From: Oegoconia quadripuncta
Lineage: Eukaryota > Arthropoda > Insecta > Lepidoptera > Autostichidae
Assembly: GCA_949316235.1 (NCBI GenBank)
Contig: OX438749.1
Location: 6,094,914 to 6,158,913 of the forward strand
Length of the DNA: 64,000 bases
Direction of reading: 5' to 3'
Both the position numbers and the translations under genes were made by a program. Of this stretch, positions 42,738 to 53,439 are shown one piece after another. Each line of letters starts with the position of its first letter. Position 1 is the stretch's first letter. The notes below the pieces were generated by a model, which saw nothing but the letters and a program-made list of their open reading frames with translations, searched no databases and was not told the origin of the DNA.

Positions 42738-43061
42738 ATGCAGCTCTTCATTTCATACAACGGCAGCACTCACGGTCGAACTCTAATCTCAGCATATGGT
42801 GGCAGCGATATGGTGTATACGCCTGAAGAACAACGACGCGTGGATATGTTCCTGTTGTCGCGCTGGTGCAACGCCTACGACATGTTCTGTACCACGCGCT
42901 CCCCCAGCATACGCTCGTTCCTCGTCCTCACCACACGAGTAAAGATTCCTTTTCTTTACTCATGTGCTCTTATATCCGACACAATTGTGCGCGCCCCACA
43001 CACTGGGCAAGTCAGTATAATATACCACTTATGGTGGCAGAGGTGCTGGCCAAATGAATAA
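42738..43061 (+). CDS. unrecognised GC-richer open frame (possible exon)
   Basis: Its central part reads SDMVYTPEEQRRVDMFLLSR, WCNAYDMFCTTRSPSIRSFL, VLTTR, ending near CGA|GTAAAG (about 42939), a possible donor. CAG at 42792 just before CATATGGTGG could be an acceptor. Composition is coding-like compared with flanks. No family recognised; the first 20 and last 40 residues are probably non-coding. Confidence 0.3.
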   Translation: MQLFISYNGSTHGRTLISAYGGSDMVYTPEEQRRVDMFLLSRWCNAYDMFCTTRSPSIRSFLVLTTRVKIPFLYSCALISDTIVRAPHTGQVSIIYHLWWQRCWPNE

Positions 43062-43602
43062 TATAATAATCAGTGTTTATCTGCCAACTGGTAGGTGGTT
43101 TGATCGTTTATTTTGGTAAAGTTATTTTGCTCCAATCTTGTGATCTAATAAAGTTATCATTTCTAAAATCAACAGAGCGCGGAAAGCTGGTTATATTGAG
43201 TTAAGAAGTTTTGTCAGGATTTGTTACGTAAATTAAATACCATTTGATGAAGGTGAACTTTAAATCTGATTTTATTAGGTAGTCACTGACCTTCTGCGGG
43301 TTCGCCTTCAGTTTATGTATGGTGTAAAAAAATTACCCTGTAAAAAGGTAAGGCGAATATGGTCTGCTTCTTTTCGAATGAATGGCAAGAATCTATGCAA
43401 AAGTAGCAACGTCAATGGCTTTTTGGTTGGCCTCAAAAAGGTCTTCTTGTGTGCCAGAAACTGGGGGAGGTCACGACAATTGCTCCATAGACTGCTTGAT
43501 GCCTGTGCTAACACGCTTGCCATCATTGGAGAAACTGGCTAACGCCCGACCGAAGCCTATTCAGATTTTTCTAGATAGGCCAGGAGAGATCGTTCCTGCA
43601 CT

Positions 43603-43736
43603 AGTAGCATGATAGGCGCGATAAACGTTCATATCGCACGAGATAATATTTGTCCTGCTCATTCGCTTTGACGAACTATACAACTATCCCACCCTCACTC
43701 CTATGTCGCGCGCGACAAACGATGTCATGCTACGGC
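43603..43736 (+). mobile_element. short MITE, 'GCGCGACATAA' family copy 3
   Basis: GTAGCATGATAGGCGCGATA at the left and GACAAACGATGTCATGCTAC at the right form short inverted ends. The interior AATATTTGTCCTGCTCATTC matches the copies at 17970 and 36941. Confidence 0.75.
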
Positions 43737-44330
43737 TGATGGCAGTTTTCCTCACTGTGGTTATTAAGGGGCAACTTTTTTGTCGACAGCTATATCCTGG
43801 CCTTGGATGGGTTGTGTTTGTATCGAGTGGCTTCATTTTTCGCATAAAATTATATCGGCTTTTGAGTTGCGAAATTACAGGGTGACAGTCTCTATAGATA
43901 AACTCTTTCAGCTTAGACCATCTGCCGTGAACTATAAGATATTTCGAAGCAGCAGTAGCGATGAGCGATGGACCAACTTTGTTTGGTTTGCTGCTAGCTT
44001 TTTTATCAATAACTGTAATTGAGCCACTTAGTGAAATACTCCGACACAGCGCCAACATATCGTTAACATAGGTCTCTATTATGTGACCCTTCATTATAGG
44101 GGATTATTTCGCTGGAGTTTGCGTTCTCATATAAGCAAGTAACGTTACGACTCAGAATTCCGTCGTTACTGTGTGCTCAGTAAAACAACGTAGGCATCGC
44201 GAACTTGCCATTGGCGTTCATTCCGCTCATAGTGGATGCATTTTTCAAGCTTGAGTATTTTTCCGAGTTTATGTAAATGACTTAATGTTTTGTCACTCAC
44301 GTTGAAAAGTGCTGCTGGCGCAGACGTAAT
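43737..44330 (-). pseudogene. highly degenerate mariner transposase relic
   Basis: Minus strand near 44330..44160: SDKTLSHLHKLGKILKLEK, C-x-H, ERNERQWQVRDAYVVLL, matching the HTH2-to-linker region of mariners (HLHKLGKVKKL-KW-PHEL-ERQR). Downstream the reading breaks repeatedly, and the 136-aa frame 44094..43684 is not convincingly mariner. Catalytic motifs are not readable. Confidence 0.5.
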
Positions 44331-44363
44331 TTGAAATAGATCAGTTTTCCACAGCTTTCATTA

Positions 44364-44660
44364 TTGAGGTTGATATTACTACGTCGCCGCAGTTGTAAGG
44401 AACTTACTTACGACATTAGATTTTTTTGCGGTATTATAGAACAGTCAATAATGGCGCCAGCTGTCGTTGGAATTACCATGACAATTGCGGATGGTATGAG
44501 TGTGTTAGAGGGTATGGGTAACCCACCAGACGGACCCAGTGCGGATGGGTGGTTTTGTGTCAGATTATTAGCCAGTCAGTGTTTCAAAGCCGCACCCATA
44601 GGCGATGGACTAGGCTTAACAACGGCATTAAATTGGAAACAAACTGAACCGCTTATATAA
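44364..44660 (+). other. 98-aa open frame, probably not a gene
   Basis: The part from 44452 (MAPAVVGITMTIADGMSVLE) is mildly protein-like, but there is no family, splice or promoter support. Confidence 0.15.
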
Positions 44661-44729
44661 TACCCTCCAAAGCACGATATCACAAGAAAATGCCAATAGT
44701 GGAGGACTAACGACCTCACCAGAGGGCAG

Positions 44730-44906
44730 AGTGTAAGTTTTGTTTCGATTTAACTTTACTACCGCGTTCACGTTTACGTGAAGATTAGTATGGAGAAATG
44801 TGCAGCGCCTCTAGCGGATAGTATGCAAAACGTTTTTTTCAATAGGGACTTTTTTCGTAAACGCGAACGCGATGGTAAAGTTAAAAAACGAGATAAAACT
44901 TACACT
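44730..44906. mobile_element. MITE with ~48-bp inverted ends
   Basis: AGTGTAAGTTTTGTTTCGAT through GTTCACGTTTACG (44730..44777), and inverted CGTAAACGCGAACGCGATGG through ATAAAACTTACACT (44856..44906). About 80 bp of loop (CAGCGCCTCTAGCGG inside). The sequence just right of it (CGCTAATCGAAAACGAATAG, 44927..) is, inverted, similar to the 5' part of SINE-5S at 6060. Confidence 0.8.
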
Positions 44907-44989
44907 TCGCACACAGATTTCATTTCGCTAATCGAAAACGAATAGCGAATACGATGGCGCCAAGAGGGCTTCTGTAAGTGTAATAAGAC

Positions 44990-46244
44990 CTATATGTATG
45001 TACATCCCGAATTGTCATAAAAAAATACAATGATATATGGACAGTTTCTTTGGGATCAATCGCTAACGTAAATGAAATTAATTATCAAGTCAGTAAAGAA
45101 CGACGTATAAGTCTATTATGACTAAAACAATTTGTTATTGCCCGATTCGATATCGTTCGGAGTCCTCCAAACTGCCAAACTTCCCTAACTTCCCGAGACA
45201 TCAGGAAACTTTGTCGAAAACTCAGTAATTTCGGGCAAAAATTTCGCTACGGTTAGGCAGTCCTTCGAAATGAGCATACAGATGATTGAATTCAGCGAAA
45301 TGGTATTGGTGGATCTGTACCTACACTTTAATATTTATTTACTTTAAATCTTTGTTCATAATGGAAGTTGTTTGAACTACTTTTGATATATTTTCTGGAA
45401 GAACTGAAGACCGTTGGAGCATTAGAGTTCTGAAGTGAACCTAGGAAGTCGCATGAGCAGACCGCTTCCAATCTCTGTAAATGATGGCCTATATTATGGG
45501 GTACGCTTGAAAATACTGATCATCAGGTAGCCACCCAATCCGTACTGGGCCCGCGTGGTGGATTAAGGGCCATATCCTCTCTAGTATGAGCATGTTCCCC
45601 AGTAGTGATGACGTAGAGCTGTTGATGTAAGATGCTTCAAAGAGTAGTGTATCTATACATATTAAATAGTTTGCTCGATTAATAAGTATCAAAGGTAATG
45701 GAAGTGTAAGTTAACCTAAAAACATGCAGATCTTTGTTTGAAGTAAGGATTAGTCACCTCCTTGGGTCAAACACAAAAACATTGGTTTACACTTACAAAT
45801 GCGGAGGTATTGTGTTTGTATCCTTAGTGTGGCTTTATATTTAGGGCTTATATTTTGGTGTGTTATGTTGGAAAGGTCTTTATGGCCTGGCCTCTCTCAA
45901 TTCCTGTCTACGACTTTTAACTAGAAAAATGGGCCAAGTTCTCTTGTATAGTACATCGTCAAAAAAGTCGTGTGCAATAAAGAGATGTTAGCCACAGAAT
46001 ATAAGACTATCCAAACTTTTCTACTTAATGCACTTTATATTTATAAGCTTTGACTTGACAGCATTCTTAAGTCTAACACTGATACCTATAGTATACTTTG
46101 TAAGTGTACTATGTATATCTATTAGAAACATTAGGATATAATTCGAAAGTTTTTTTCTACAAATTATGTTTGTTTAGAAGCTTGTTGCCGGATTTTTTTT
46201 AGAAAATAACTATACACTGTCGTGTTTCTAGATCCACCTGTCTA
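44990..46244. other. mostly unassigned; SINE-5S tail and SINE-A scraps
   Basis: 45490..45615 (CATCAGGTAGCCACCCAATC, TACTGGGCCCGCGTGGTGGA) matches the SINE-5S tail. 45750..45830 looks like a decayed SINE-A head. Otherwise no gene is seen. Confidence 0.45.
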
Positions 46245-46529
46245 CATAATAATAAATAAATATAATAAATATCTTTGGGCATACACACAACGCCATCTAG
46301 TTCCACATTAAGCAATTATAGGCTTGTGTTGTGGATACCAAATGGTTGATATACTACAGAAATACATTTTTTTTTGTTAATAAATACATATATAAATGAA
46401 AAACATCCATAACTCGGGAACACATGTCTATATTCATCATACAAACATATGCCCCTAGCGGGATTTGAACCCGCAACCTTTTGGTATAGCAGTCAGAGTT
46501 TCTAACTACTACACCAAACAGGTCGTCGT
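46245..46529 (-). mobile_element. SINE-C, full copy
   Basis: Minus strand: GACGACCTGTTTGGTGTAGT head, GCGGGTTCAAATCCCGCTAG B-box, ATGATGAATATAGACATGTG, CCGAGTTATGGATGTTTTTC, AACCATTTGGTATCCACAAC, A/T-rich tail. No insertion in the head, so it serves as the intact comparison for 40290. Confidence 0.88.
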
Positions 46530-47152
46530 AATGAGACGACTTCATAGAGAATCGTTCAATATACCAATGGCCGTTTGATCTCAAGATTCAGATCGAGTCA
46601 CACTCTCATTACTATCTTTAGATACTGTTGAAACACACACCAGCACGTTCATTTTATTAATACGAGCCCTAGTACATACGTTGAATGCATTATACAACTT
46701 GACAGTTTCAAATGATTATCTAGTTGCGTGTCGCCGGCTTTTTTCGAACTTGGCTTGACACTTCCGTGAGTTTAGTTCTACAACTATATAAAAAATATCA
46801 TTCAAATTAAAACACCCGAAAAATAAGGTTCAAAGCACGATAATCAAAATCAAAGGTCCATTATTATGCACTATCAACTAAAAAGGTCGAATTTTCCAGT
46901 TCTTTTTTTTCGAGAGGTTTTCCGATCCAATAGCCTTTGAAGAGTTTAAAGGAAAATCAATGGAGTGCCAAGATCTCGACCAAGCGTGTCACCGCCGCCG
47001 CGAATTCCTTTTATTCTTCGCAGTCCACTTTTTTCCTACAAGTTTAAAACGGAACGTTTCCCGTCGGTTATTTCAATCGTTAGAGACTTTTTTATTTAGA
47101 TCGTAATAAGAAAAATGTTGGAAACATACGGGAACGGATTCCCGTAGTAAGT

Positions 47153-47428
47153 CTTTTTTTTATGCACAACGGGTTGGTACTTCACCTCAATCACACCTGA
47201 TGTTAAGTGAAGATTAGGTCGAAAGTGGAAGCGTACTGACCCGGAAACCCCAACACATTTGGGGGACTGGCTATCTTATCTCTGACAACCGGAACACAAC
47301 AATGCTATTAACATTGCTCCTTGGCGGCAGATTTAGATAAGATGGTGGTAGCTAGCCAGGCGGACATTTAAAATGCCACCAACCAAACCGACTACTTAAA
47401 CAATTAAACATTGAGCCACGGAGGCGGT
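47153..47428 (-). mobile_element. SINE-A, head partly deleted
   Basis: Minus strand: ACCGCCTCCGTGGCTCAATG, then the B-box segment missing, TTTGGTTGGTGGCATTTTAA, body, tail AACCCGTTGTGCATAAAAAA. The adjacent 47440..47600 resembles a much older SINE-A body. Confidence 0.88.
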
Positions 47429-48043
47429 CTGGTCTGCTCAGTGTATTATTTTGGTTGGTGATATTTTTAAATTTTCCCATCTGGCTTTTCTATGTACTGA
47501 ACTGGTATGTACGTAGCTGACAATGAAGCTGATGGTGGAATCCGTTCATTTGGATACCCCAATTAGCATTTATTACCTATTTTGGTTTCAGATGCCGGAA
47601 CACAACACGCAGCTGCTTAACTGTAACCGGATGTTTTTACGATTTAATAAGAAGTTGGTCATGAAATTTGAGCAGGAAGGATTGTAGACTACTCCGGATA
47701 AATCTCATAGATAGCATGCGAGGGCGAAGTTGAATGGCATGAGGGCATGGCATGGCAAACGTTTACCCTTCACCGGTAACTATCTCAGGTTCCATGATCA
47801 TAATTAGTACGTGGGTACCTAAGTGGTTGGTAATTGCCACTTTAAAGATGATCAGTGGCCACAGATTACCCCCAATAGATACCGCATACAGGGCCTACGG
47901 CGCGCGCCACTCATCTATGATTTTGCACTGATGTAAATAATTACTTGATTAAGCCACTTCAGTACCGACCAAGTATGGGATCTGTGTGCACGTAATTTTA
48001 AATAACTTTCTTACGTATTTTTTGAGCTTTGAATTACTGAAAA

Positions 48044-48123
48044 ATGTCAACCTGTGTCGTAAAATGGTGTGGAAAGAACTCGCGGACGTCCAGCTTCAAG
48101 AAGGATAACATTACTTTCCATCG
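48044..48123 (+). pseudogene. THAP-domain first exon of P-type transposase
   Basis: ATG at 48044; reads MSTCVVKWCGKNSRTSSFKK, DNITFHR and stops being coding at CG|GTAAGT (donor at 48124). The C-x4-C pair at residues 4 and 9 and the TFHR block match the start of the C2CH THAP DNA-binding finger; the second Cys/His pair and AVPTIF-like end would be on a downstream exon not seen here. In P elements this domain binds internal sites next to the ends. Its position 184 bp from the left end fits a P-type transposase gene. Incomplete gene. Confidence 0.7.
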
Positions 48124-48515
48124 GTAAGTAAAATTATTATTTATTTTATATTTCGTGGAGATCGAGTTATAATGGACATAAAACGGTTGCAGATGAAAAA
48201 TTTTAGCTCGCGTTGATGTCTTTCTTGAATGATCCCTTTCTCTCATTACTATAATTACTATGTTCATCTCTTTTTGTCATTGGCGCGTGTAACGCTAGTG
48301 TAGTAAGTCGGATGGGTCTGATCGCTATCGATATTCTACTTGTAAAATAAATTAAGGCTAGGATGAAAGTGGTCGATCGAAAGTATTTCAAGCTTTTATT
48401 TAGTTTCATTCACCTATCCCGGTGGTGTCTGTCTGTGTTATATAAAATCATACAAGTTACATTTGATACATTTCCTGGTATTCGATTGAGTTAGAACTTG
48501 GTATATAGGTACATA

Positions 48516-48774
48516 TACAGCCTGTTTCATATCCCCTAATGCCGAAAGGGGATGATTCTACCCATCAATATGAACAACTTTTACTATGGGACCATCGAAT
48601 TCGCGAAAAAAAATTAGCTGTTGCATACATTTTTGTCGAGTAGGTATGAACTTTTTCTATGGAACAGCAGATTTTTTTTCGCGAATTCGAAGTTGGTCCC
48701 ATAGTAAAAGTTGTTCATATGATGGGTAGAATCATCCCCTTTCGGCATTAGGGGGACCTAGGAAACAGGCTGTA
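48516..48774. mobile_element. foldback MITE nested in P-type element (1)
   Basis: Arms of about 100 bp: CAGCCTGTTTCATATCCCCT, GGGGATGATTCTACCCATCA, ACTTTTACTATGGGACCATC, and the inverse to CAGGCTG. TA flanks both ends, so a TA duplication is likely. Confidence 0.85.
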
Positions 48775-48876
48775 GAATAGAATGTAATAATAGAAAGCGA
48801 TGACAATGTTATTGCATTGTCAATTGTGTCAGCAACATGATGCTGTTCCCAGAATTGTCTCCGTTAATAGACCTCG

Positions 48877-49053
48877 ACACGCCAGCGATTTGATCTTTGA
48901 GGTCACTTTTCGTGTTCATGTATTAATTGTATGATTTTTTTACGCCAATTTTGTTTTGGGTGTTCACGTACTTAATCGAACGTGGTGAAAATAAAATCGT
49001 ACGATTAATACATGAACACGAAAAGTGACCTCAAAGATCAAGTCGCTGGCGTC
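48877..49053. mobile_element. foldback MITE nested in P-type element (2)
   Basis: ACGCCAGCGATTTGATCTTT, GAGGTCACTTTTCGTGTTCA, TGTATTAATTGTA and its inverse (TACGATTAATACATGAACAC ... GTCGCTGGCGT). Arms about 60 bp, few mismatches. Confidence 0.85.
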
Positions 49054-49082
49054 CCCCCATCAAAATGTTTAATTAATTATAT

Positions 49083-49300
49083 GGCCACAAACTGAACGAC
49101 AACTGACAGCAAACGGCGGCGGTGGCGGTCTAATGCTAGGTTTATTGTTCTCGACGAGTGGGTAGATCGCGCAACTGTCATCGCTACCATCGAGAATAGT
49201 TACATATAAAATGCATTCGATCAAATCGCGGGCGCCGACTTCCTCGTCATCGCCGCCACTATCGCTTCCCTACCTGCTGTCGGTTGTCCAGTTTGTGGCC
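49083..49300. mobile_element. MITE nested in P-type element (3)
   Basis: GGCCACAAACTGAACGACAA, CTGACAGCA at the left; TGCTGTCGGTTGTCCAGTTT, GTGGCC at the right, inverted with a few mismatches. GC-rich interior; the 62-aa frame at 49211 is not a credible gene. Confidence 0.7.
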
Positions 49301-49480
49301 TTAAGGCTCGTTCAGGGAAACGGGGCAATGCACAACGCGTGGAGCCACGCGTCGCCCAGTCAAATTAAACCTAATGCTATTATATGTGAGCGTTCATGAG
49401 CTGGTCGCTCGCTACGTGCGATATGAACCCTCTCATAGTATAGCATTTGTTTTATTTGCCCCGCGTCTCCCTGAATTATC
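49301..49480. mobile_element. possible MITE nested in P-type element (4)
   Basis: CAGGGAAACGGGGCAA (49313..49328) against TTGCCCCGCGTCTCCCTG (49456..49473), with further internal inverted pairs (CGCGTGG/CCACGCG; AATGCTAT/ATAGCATT). Ends resemble hAT-type CAGGG, but no 8-bp duplication was found. Confidence 0.5.
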
Positions 49481-49871
49481 CCAAAGAATGAATTCGCACG
49501 AATGCACGAATTTGCGAGTCGACGCTCGGTCTCATTTCGCACCGTCCTCTGTGACACTCGATCTTTTAGACTCTACGCCTATGTGAATAGATTCTATAAT
49601 TTTAAAACATTGACGCACGAAATAGCGCTCAGTGTGAATTCGACCCCAAATCGACCCTATCCTTTTATAATATACTTAATCGTGTAAAAAAATATCGACA
49701 TTTTTTATTACACAGTCACATCACTACGGAGTAGTGTAACCTTGACATAGCCAATCACGTCGCATTTGTTTCGTCTCCCGCAACCGGCACCTACCGCCTA
49801 AAATGGTCACTTCATGCAAGTACAAATTGTCCATCATGCGGAATCTATTGGGGGTAATCTGTGTCAGTGGC

Positions 49872-50585
49872 AGACCATTACCTCATTCCATTAAATCTTA
49901 TTCTGATCCTATTCGCCTGTAGTAGCTTGACATAATATCGTAATTTCCTGAGTTACCCTATACCACGAGAGGCTGGCAACGTCCCAGTCGCTAGTAACGC
50001 CCCCGTTTCCTCGACATATACATATACGTACAAGTCACCGATTATAGGCTGCCATGCTATATTTCAACATATCTAAATATGACCTGTAAACTTGCTAATA
50101 AACAAAATACGAGGTATATATAATTAGATTGGGTATAAACGAATTCGTAATATGGAAACATTAGACAATGTAACCAATTTCTAGACGTTGACTCGTAAGT
50201 CAAAGTCTAAATGTAGTCAAATATTTGCCACGCTATTTAGTCCTTATTTTCGGTTTGCTTCTAGTATTTTAAGTCTGTGGTTTTATATCTACATGCGTTA
50301 TAAAAGTGACGTGTTAAATTGAAATACGGAGACGTATTTTTTTGGCTGTAAAAAGTATTTCATTTTGTTTAACGCCTTCGCGCAATCAAGGCTAGGGCCC
50401 GAGGAATTCCCGAAGAAATCCTGTTGATGTATTCGTACCTAATTTTATGGATCTTAAACCTTTTCTGTAAAAGGGCAAGTATTTATCTGGTTTCTTATTA
50501 ATAATTTCCAGTGTTTTGAATAATTCAATGGCAAAAGGGTCCTATTTAACCGCATGCAGGGAGGCGAATAAATATGCATCTGTTA
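49872..50585. other. target repeat flank, then no gene seen
   Basis: 49872..50010 continues the repeat split by the P-type element (CGAGAGGCTGGCAACGTCCC); the rest is AT-rich without supported features. Confidence 0.45.
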
Positions 50586-50589
50586 CCAC

Positions 50590-50799
50590 TGGTGGCATTT
50601 TAATACGAGCGTTTCTGGTTCGGAAGGTTAAATAGTCGGTCCCGATTATTTGCAATGAAGGCAGTCGTTAAGGCAGGTTAGAAACACTGAATGTCAGGTG
50701 GCCACTATTCTGTTACAAATCCGCTAATACGCACTAGGCCCGCATGAATTATGTGTGTGGATTATGGTCCTTACCCTCTCCTGGAGAGGCACTGCCCTA
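50590..50799 (+). mobile_element. SINE-5S tail copy
   Basis: CACTGGTGGCATTTTAATAC, GAAGGTTAAATAGTCGGTCC, GCAATGAAGGCAGTCGTTAA, CACTAGGCCCGCATGA. The 5S-like head is not readable. Confidence 0.65.
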
Positions 50800-51005
50800 A
50801 CATTTTTTTTTATATGATAGGGCGGCAAACGAGCATGCGGGTCACCTGATGGAAAGCAATCACCGCCGCCCATGGACACCCGCAACACCAAAAGGGTCAC
50901 AGATGCGTTGGCGGCCTTTGAGGAAGGTGTAGGCTCGTTTCTTGAAGGTTCCAATGTGGTACTCGTTCGGGAATACCGCTGCCGGAAGTCCGTTCAACAT
51001 GGACG
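50800..51005 (-). mobile_element. L-D LINE tail, copy 2
   Basis: Minus strand: GCAGCGGTATTCCCGAACGA, then TTCAAGAAACGAGCCTACAC, ATCAGGTGACCCGCATGCTC, A-run at 50810. Same coding block as 1773..1988 in a degenerate frame. Confidence 0.8.
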
Positions 51006-51050
51006 TATAAAACTGATATTAAATAATGTAATTAGCATAATTATCTTAAT

Positions 51051-51310
51051 ACGACATTTTTGGTGTAGTGGTTAGCAACTCTGATCACTATACCAAAAGG
51101 TTGCAGGTTCGAATCGCGCTAGTGCATATTGTTTGTGTGATGAATACGGACATGTGTACCCGAGTTATGGATGTTTTCATCTATAATAAGCATTTATTTA
51201 CAAAAAAAAATATTTATATATATATCAACCATCTGGTATCCACAACACAAGTCTATAGTTGCTTACTGTGGAACTGTATGTCTAAGGATATTTATTTATT
51301 TTATTTATTT
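51051..51310 (+). mobile_element. SINE-C copy
   Basis: ACGACATTTTTGGTGTAGTG head, GGTTGCAGGTTCGAATCGCG B-box, GTGATGAATACGGACATGTG, AACCATCTGGTATCCACAAC, A/T-rich tail. Confidence 0.88.
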
Positions 51311-52059
51311 ATCTGGTGCAATTTTTGATCATTACAGAAAAGTATATCAGAAATCATTTATTGCGTGAATTACATATATATACATATTGCATTTTAAATA
51401 GCTAAATATATTTAAAACCCCCCTAATCATATCTTTCCAGGAGTAAACTATTTTTAAATCTAAATTAAATAATTATCATTCCATAATACACAATTATTAA
51501 ATCTAAACCTAATATGTGTAAACCAATTAATTGTAAATAATATTAATACGAAATAAAGCATTAAATAAGGCCCTCATAAGATTTGGGATGTCAGTTAAAT
51601 GTTAATAATTATTCTGTATGTCAAAGGATGAAGGAAATAGCATATTATTTATAATCCATATACTCATTAATTTACAGCATTAATGAATACTAAATAAAAG
51701 TGTATTATTCAAAGCGTATTTGTATTATAAATATGTCGTCGTAACGATAGAGGTTCTGCCCTTACATTATGTACCTTCATCGGTATCGTCATCGATTACA
51801 TTGCCAATAAGAAACCGTCAAATTATCGAGCGAGCAATACGCCAACCAATCACATGTCAGAACGAAACCGATGACGAAAATGATTACGTTATGTAATAGA
51901 ACCCCAGATTGCTGCCGATTGTCAGTAAGACACACACGAATAGTAGGTACCTATATGCGAACTGTATAAGTGACCTGTATTACCTGTTATTAACCGAGAC
52001 TTGGAAGGATCCCGTAAGTACCTACTAAGGTGTTGATTATGGAACTTGAGCCTACAGAC
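51311..52059. other. no gene seen
   Basis: AT-rich. 51740..51905 (CTGCCCTTACATTATGTACC ... ATTACGTTATGTAATAGAAC) may be a short inverted-end element related to 7943..8998. Confidence 0.4.
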
Positions 52060-52290
52060 AGAGCCTACAAACATGCTATAAGTGAGATTCAACCAGAAGT
52101 ATGGTTGAATATCACTGAATTGGGGCCGAGTTGCATCGCGTGAGGGGCATGCAAACTCTTACCCTTCACTGAGTAGCTTCTCAAGTTCACTGTTAAAACT
52201 ATCTTTTTGCCTGAGTACCCCGAGACGGACTGGCACCGTCCCAGTCGAACTACGCTCACGTTTATCTGACATATATTTATGTTAGTTACC
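52060..52290 (+). repeat. copy of the repeat targeted by the P-type element, uninterrupted
   Basis: GCATGCAAACTCTTACCCTT matches 47740..47765 (left flank), and GGCACCGTCCCAGTCG matches 49975..49992 (right flank), with no P-type sequence between. It also carries a deletion, so the alignment across the exact site is not base-perfect. Confidence 0.5.
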
Positions 52291-53050
52291 TAAACTGAGG
52301 TAATACATACAGGAAAAGATCAGTTTAATCAACCAAGCATCTACCTACCTATTTACTTTGGAAGTTAATTCTCAAAGTTTTAATACATTTCTTCCCAACT
52401 AAATCCACAGATAAGCAGGAGAACTGGGCTACACGTGATGAGGGTGGGTGAGCAAACTAATACAGTACTTATTTACAACAAGTTTTCATTACAGCACGGT
52501 CACGTAACGTCGCAGACTTACGGCTCTAATAAAATTTGTTTTGCGACTTACTTACTGTATACAGGCAGTTTTCTTAAGGCAATGTATGATATATTTCCAA
52601 TTCTAGAGTAGAAACGCACCAGCAAGCGCAGGATGTCTACCAGGATAGCCTAATAAAGGTAGCGGGAAGTCGCTGTAGTAGGCCGCTTCGACGCTTGCGA
52701 AGCGTAGGCGTAGGCCTACTTTATTGCACACGCTATACCTACCTATTATGTACGTTATGCTTCCTAACCCAAAAGTTGCGTGGAAGAGATCTGCTTTTAG
52801 TGATAAGGGCACCAAAATCGTAATGTTCCAACCAAAATCCCTCTCTAACAGAAATTTGCACTTCAAAGCTTAATATTTCATCGAAAAACTGTTTAATATA
52901 ACCTTTAATATTTTTGGAGGACCTATCCAACGACACCCCACACGATGGGGTATATTAATAAAAGCAAACTCATCCCCACTTCAAATGTAGGGGAGGTATC
53001 CTGAAAAAAAAATTCAAGATTTTGTTTTACCTATTGTCGGCGTAATTAAC
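52291..53050. other. no gene seen
   Basis: 52640..52700 (AGGTAGCGGGAAGTCGCTG) may be another RTE C-terminal scrap. The 87-aa minus frame 52603..52866 is not recognised. Confidence 0.35.
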
Positions 53051-53357
53051 ATTTATAATCATCAGCCCATAAACATCCCACTGCAGGGTTATAGGCCTTC
53101 CCTCGTATATGAGGGAGTATGGGCCATAACCACGCTGGCCCAATGCGGGTTGAGGACTTCACATGCCTTTGAATTTTTATTTCTCAGGCATGCAGATTTC
53201 CTCACTATATTTTCCTTCACCGTTTAAGAGCAGTCGGATCAATGCACATAAGTAATTAAATTAAATTTAAAGTCATTGGTGCATGGCCCGCCTGGGAATC
53301 GAGCCCGGAGCTCCTAAATTGGGAGACCGCGTCTTAAACGCTGAGCCACCGACGCTC
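53051..53357 (-). mobile_element. SINE-D, full copy
   Basis: Minus strand: GGAGCGTCGGTGGCTCAGCG (A-box), CCGGGCTCGATTCCCAGGCG (B-box), body TTACTTATGTGCATTGATCC, tail ending with CCTATAACCCTGCAGTGGGA and TGATTAT. Confidence 0.88.
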
Positions 53358-53439
53358 CTTAATATGTATACACATGCCAAATTATACATTTGTAGTGTTA
53401 TGACCCTCTGAGCTACATGGCGACTTGGAGTTTCCTTGT

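Larger units (their letters stand above)
47860..49863 (+). mobile_element. P-type DNA transposon with THAP exon and 8-bp target duplication
   Basis: Ends CACAGATTACCCCCAATAG (47860..) and its inverse to 49863; the repeat covers about 28 bp with one mismatch. It is bounded by a perfect 8-bp direct repeat TCAGTGGC (47852..47859 and 49864..49871). CA termini plus 8-bp duplication are the hallmarks of P elements, whose transposases start with a THAP zinc finger. A THAP-type first exon starts at 48044. The rest of the transposase was not found; most of the interior consists of nested MITEs. The flanks look like a dispersed repeat whose other copy (52060..52290) lacks the element. Confidence 0.8.

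Noticed and set aside
49211..49687. Overlapping 61-70-aa ORFs inside the P-type element
   Set aside because: They overlap MITEs and lie in mutually exclusive frames; no transposase motifs.
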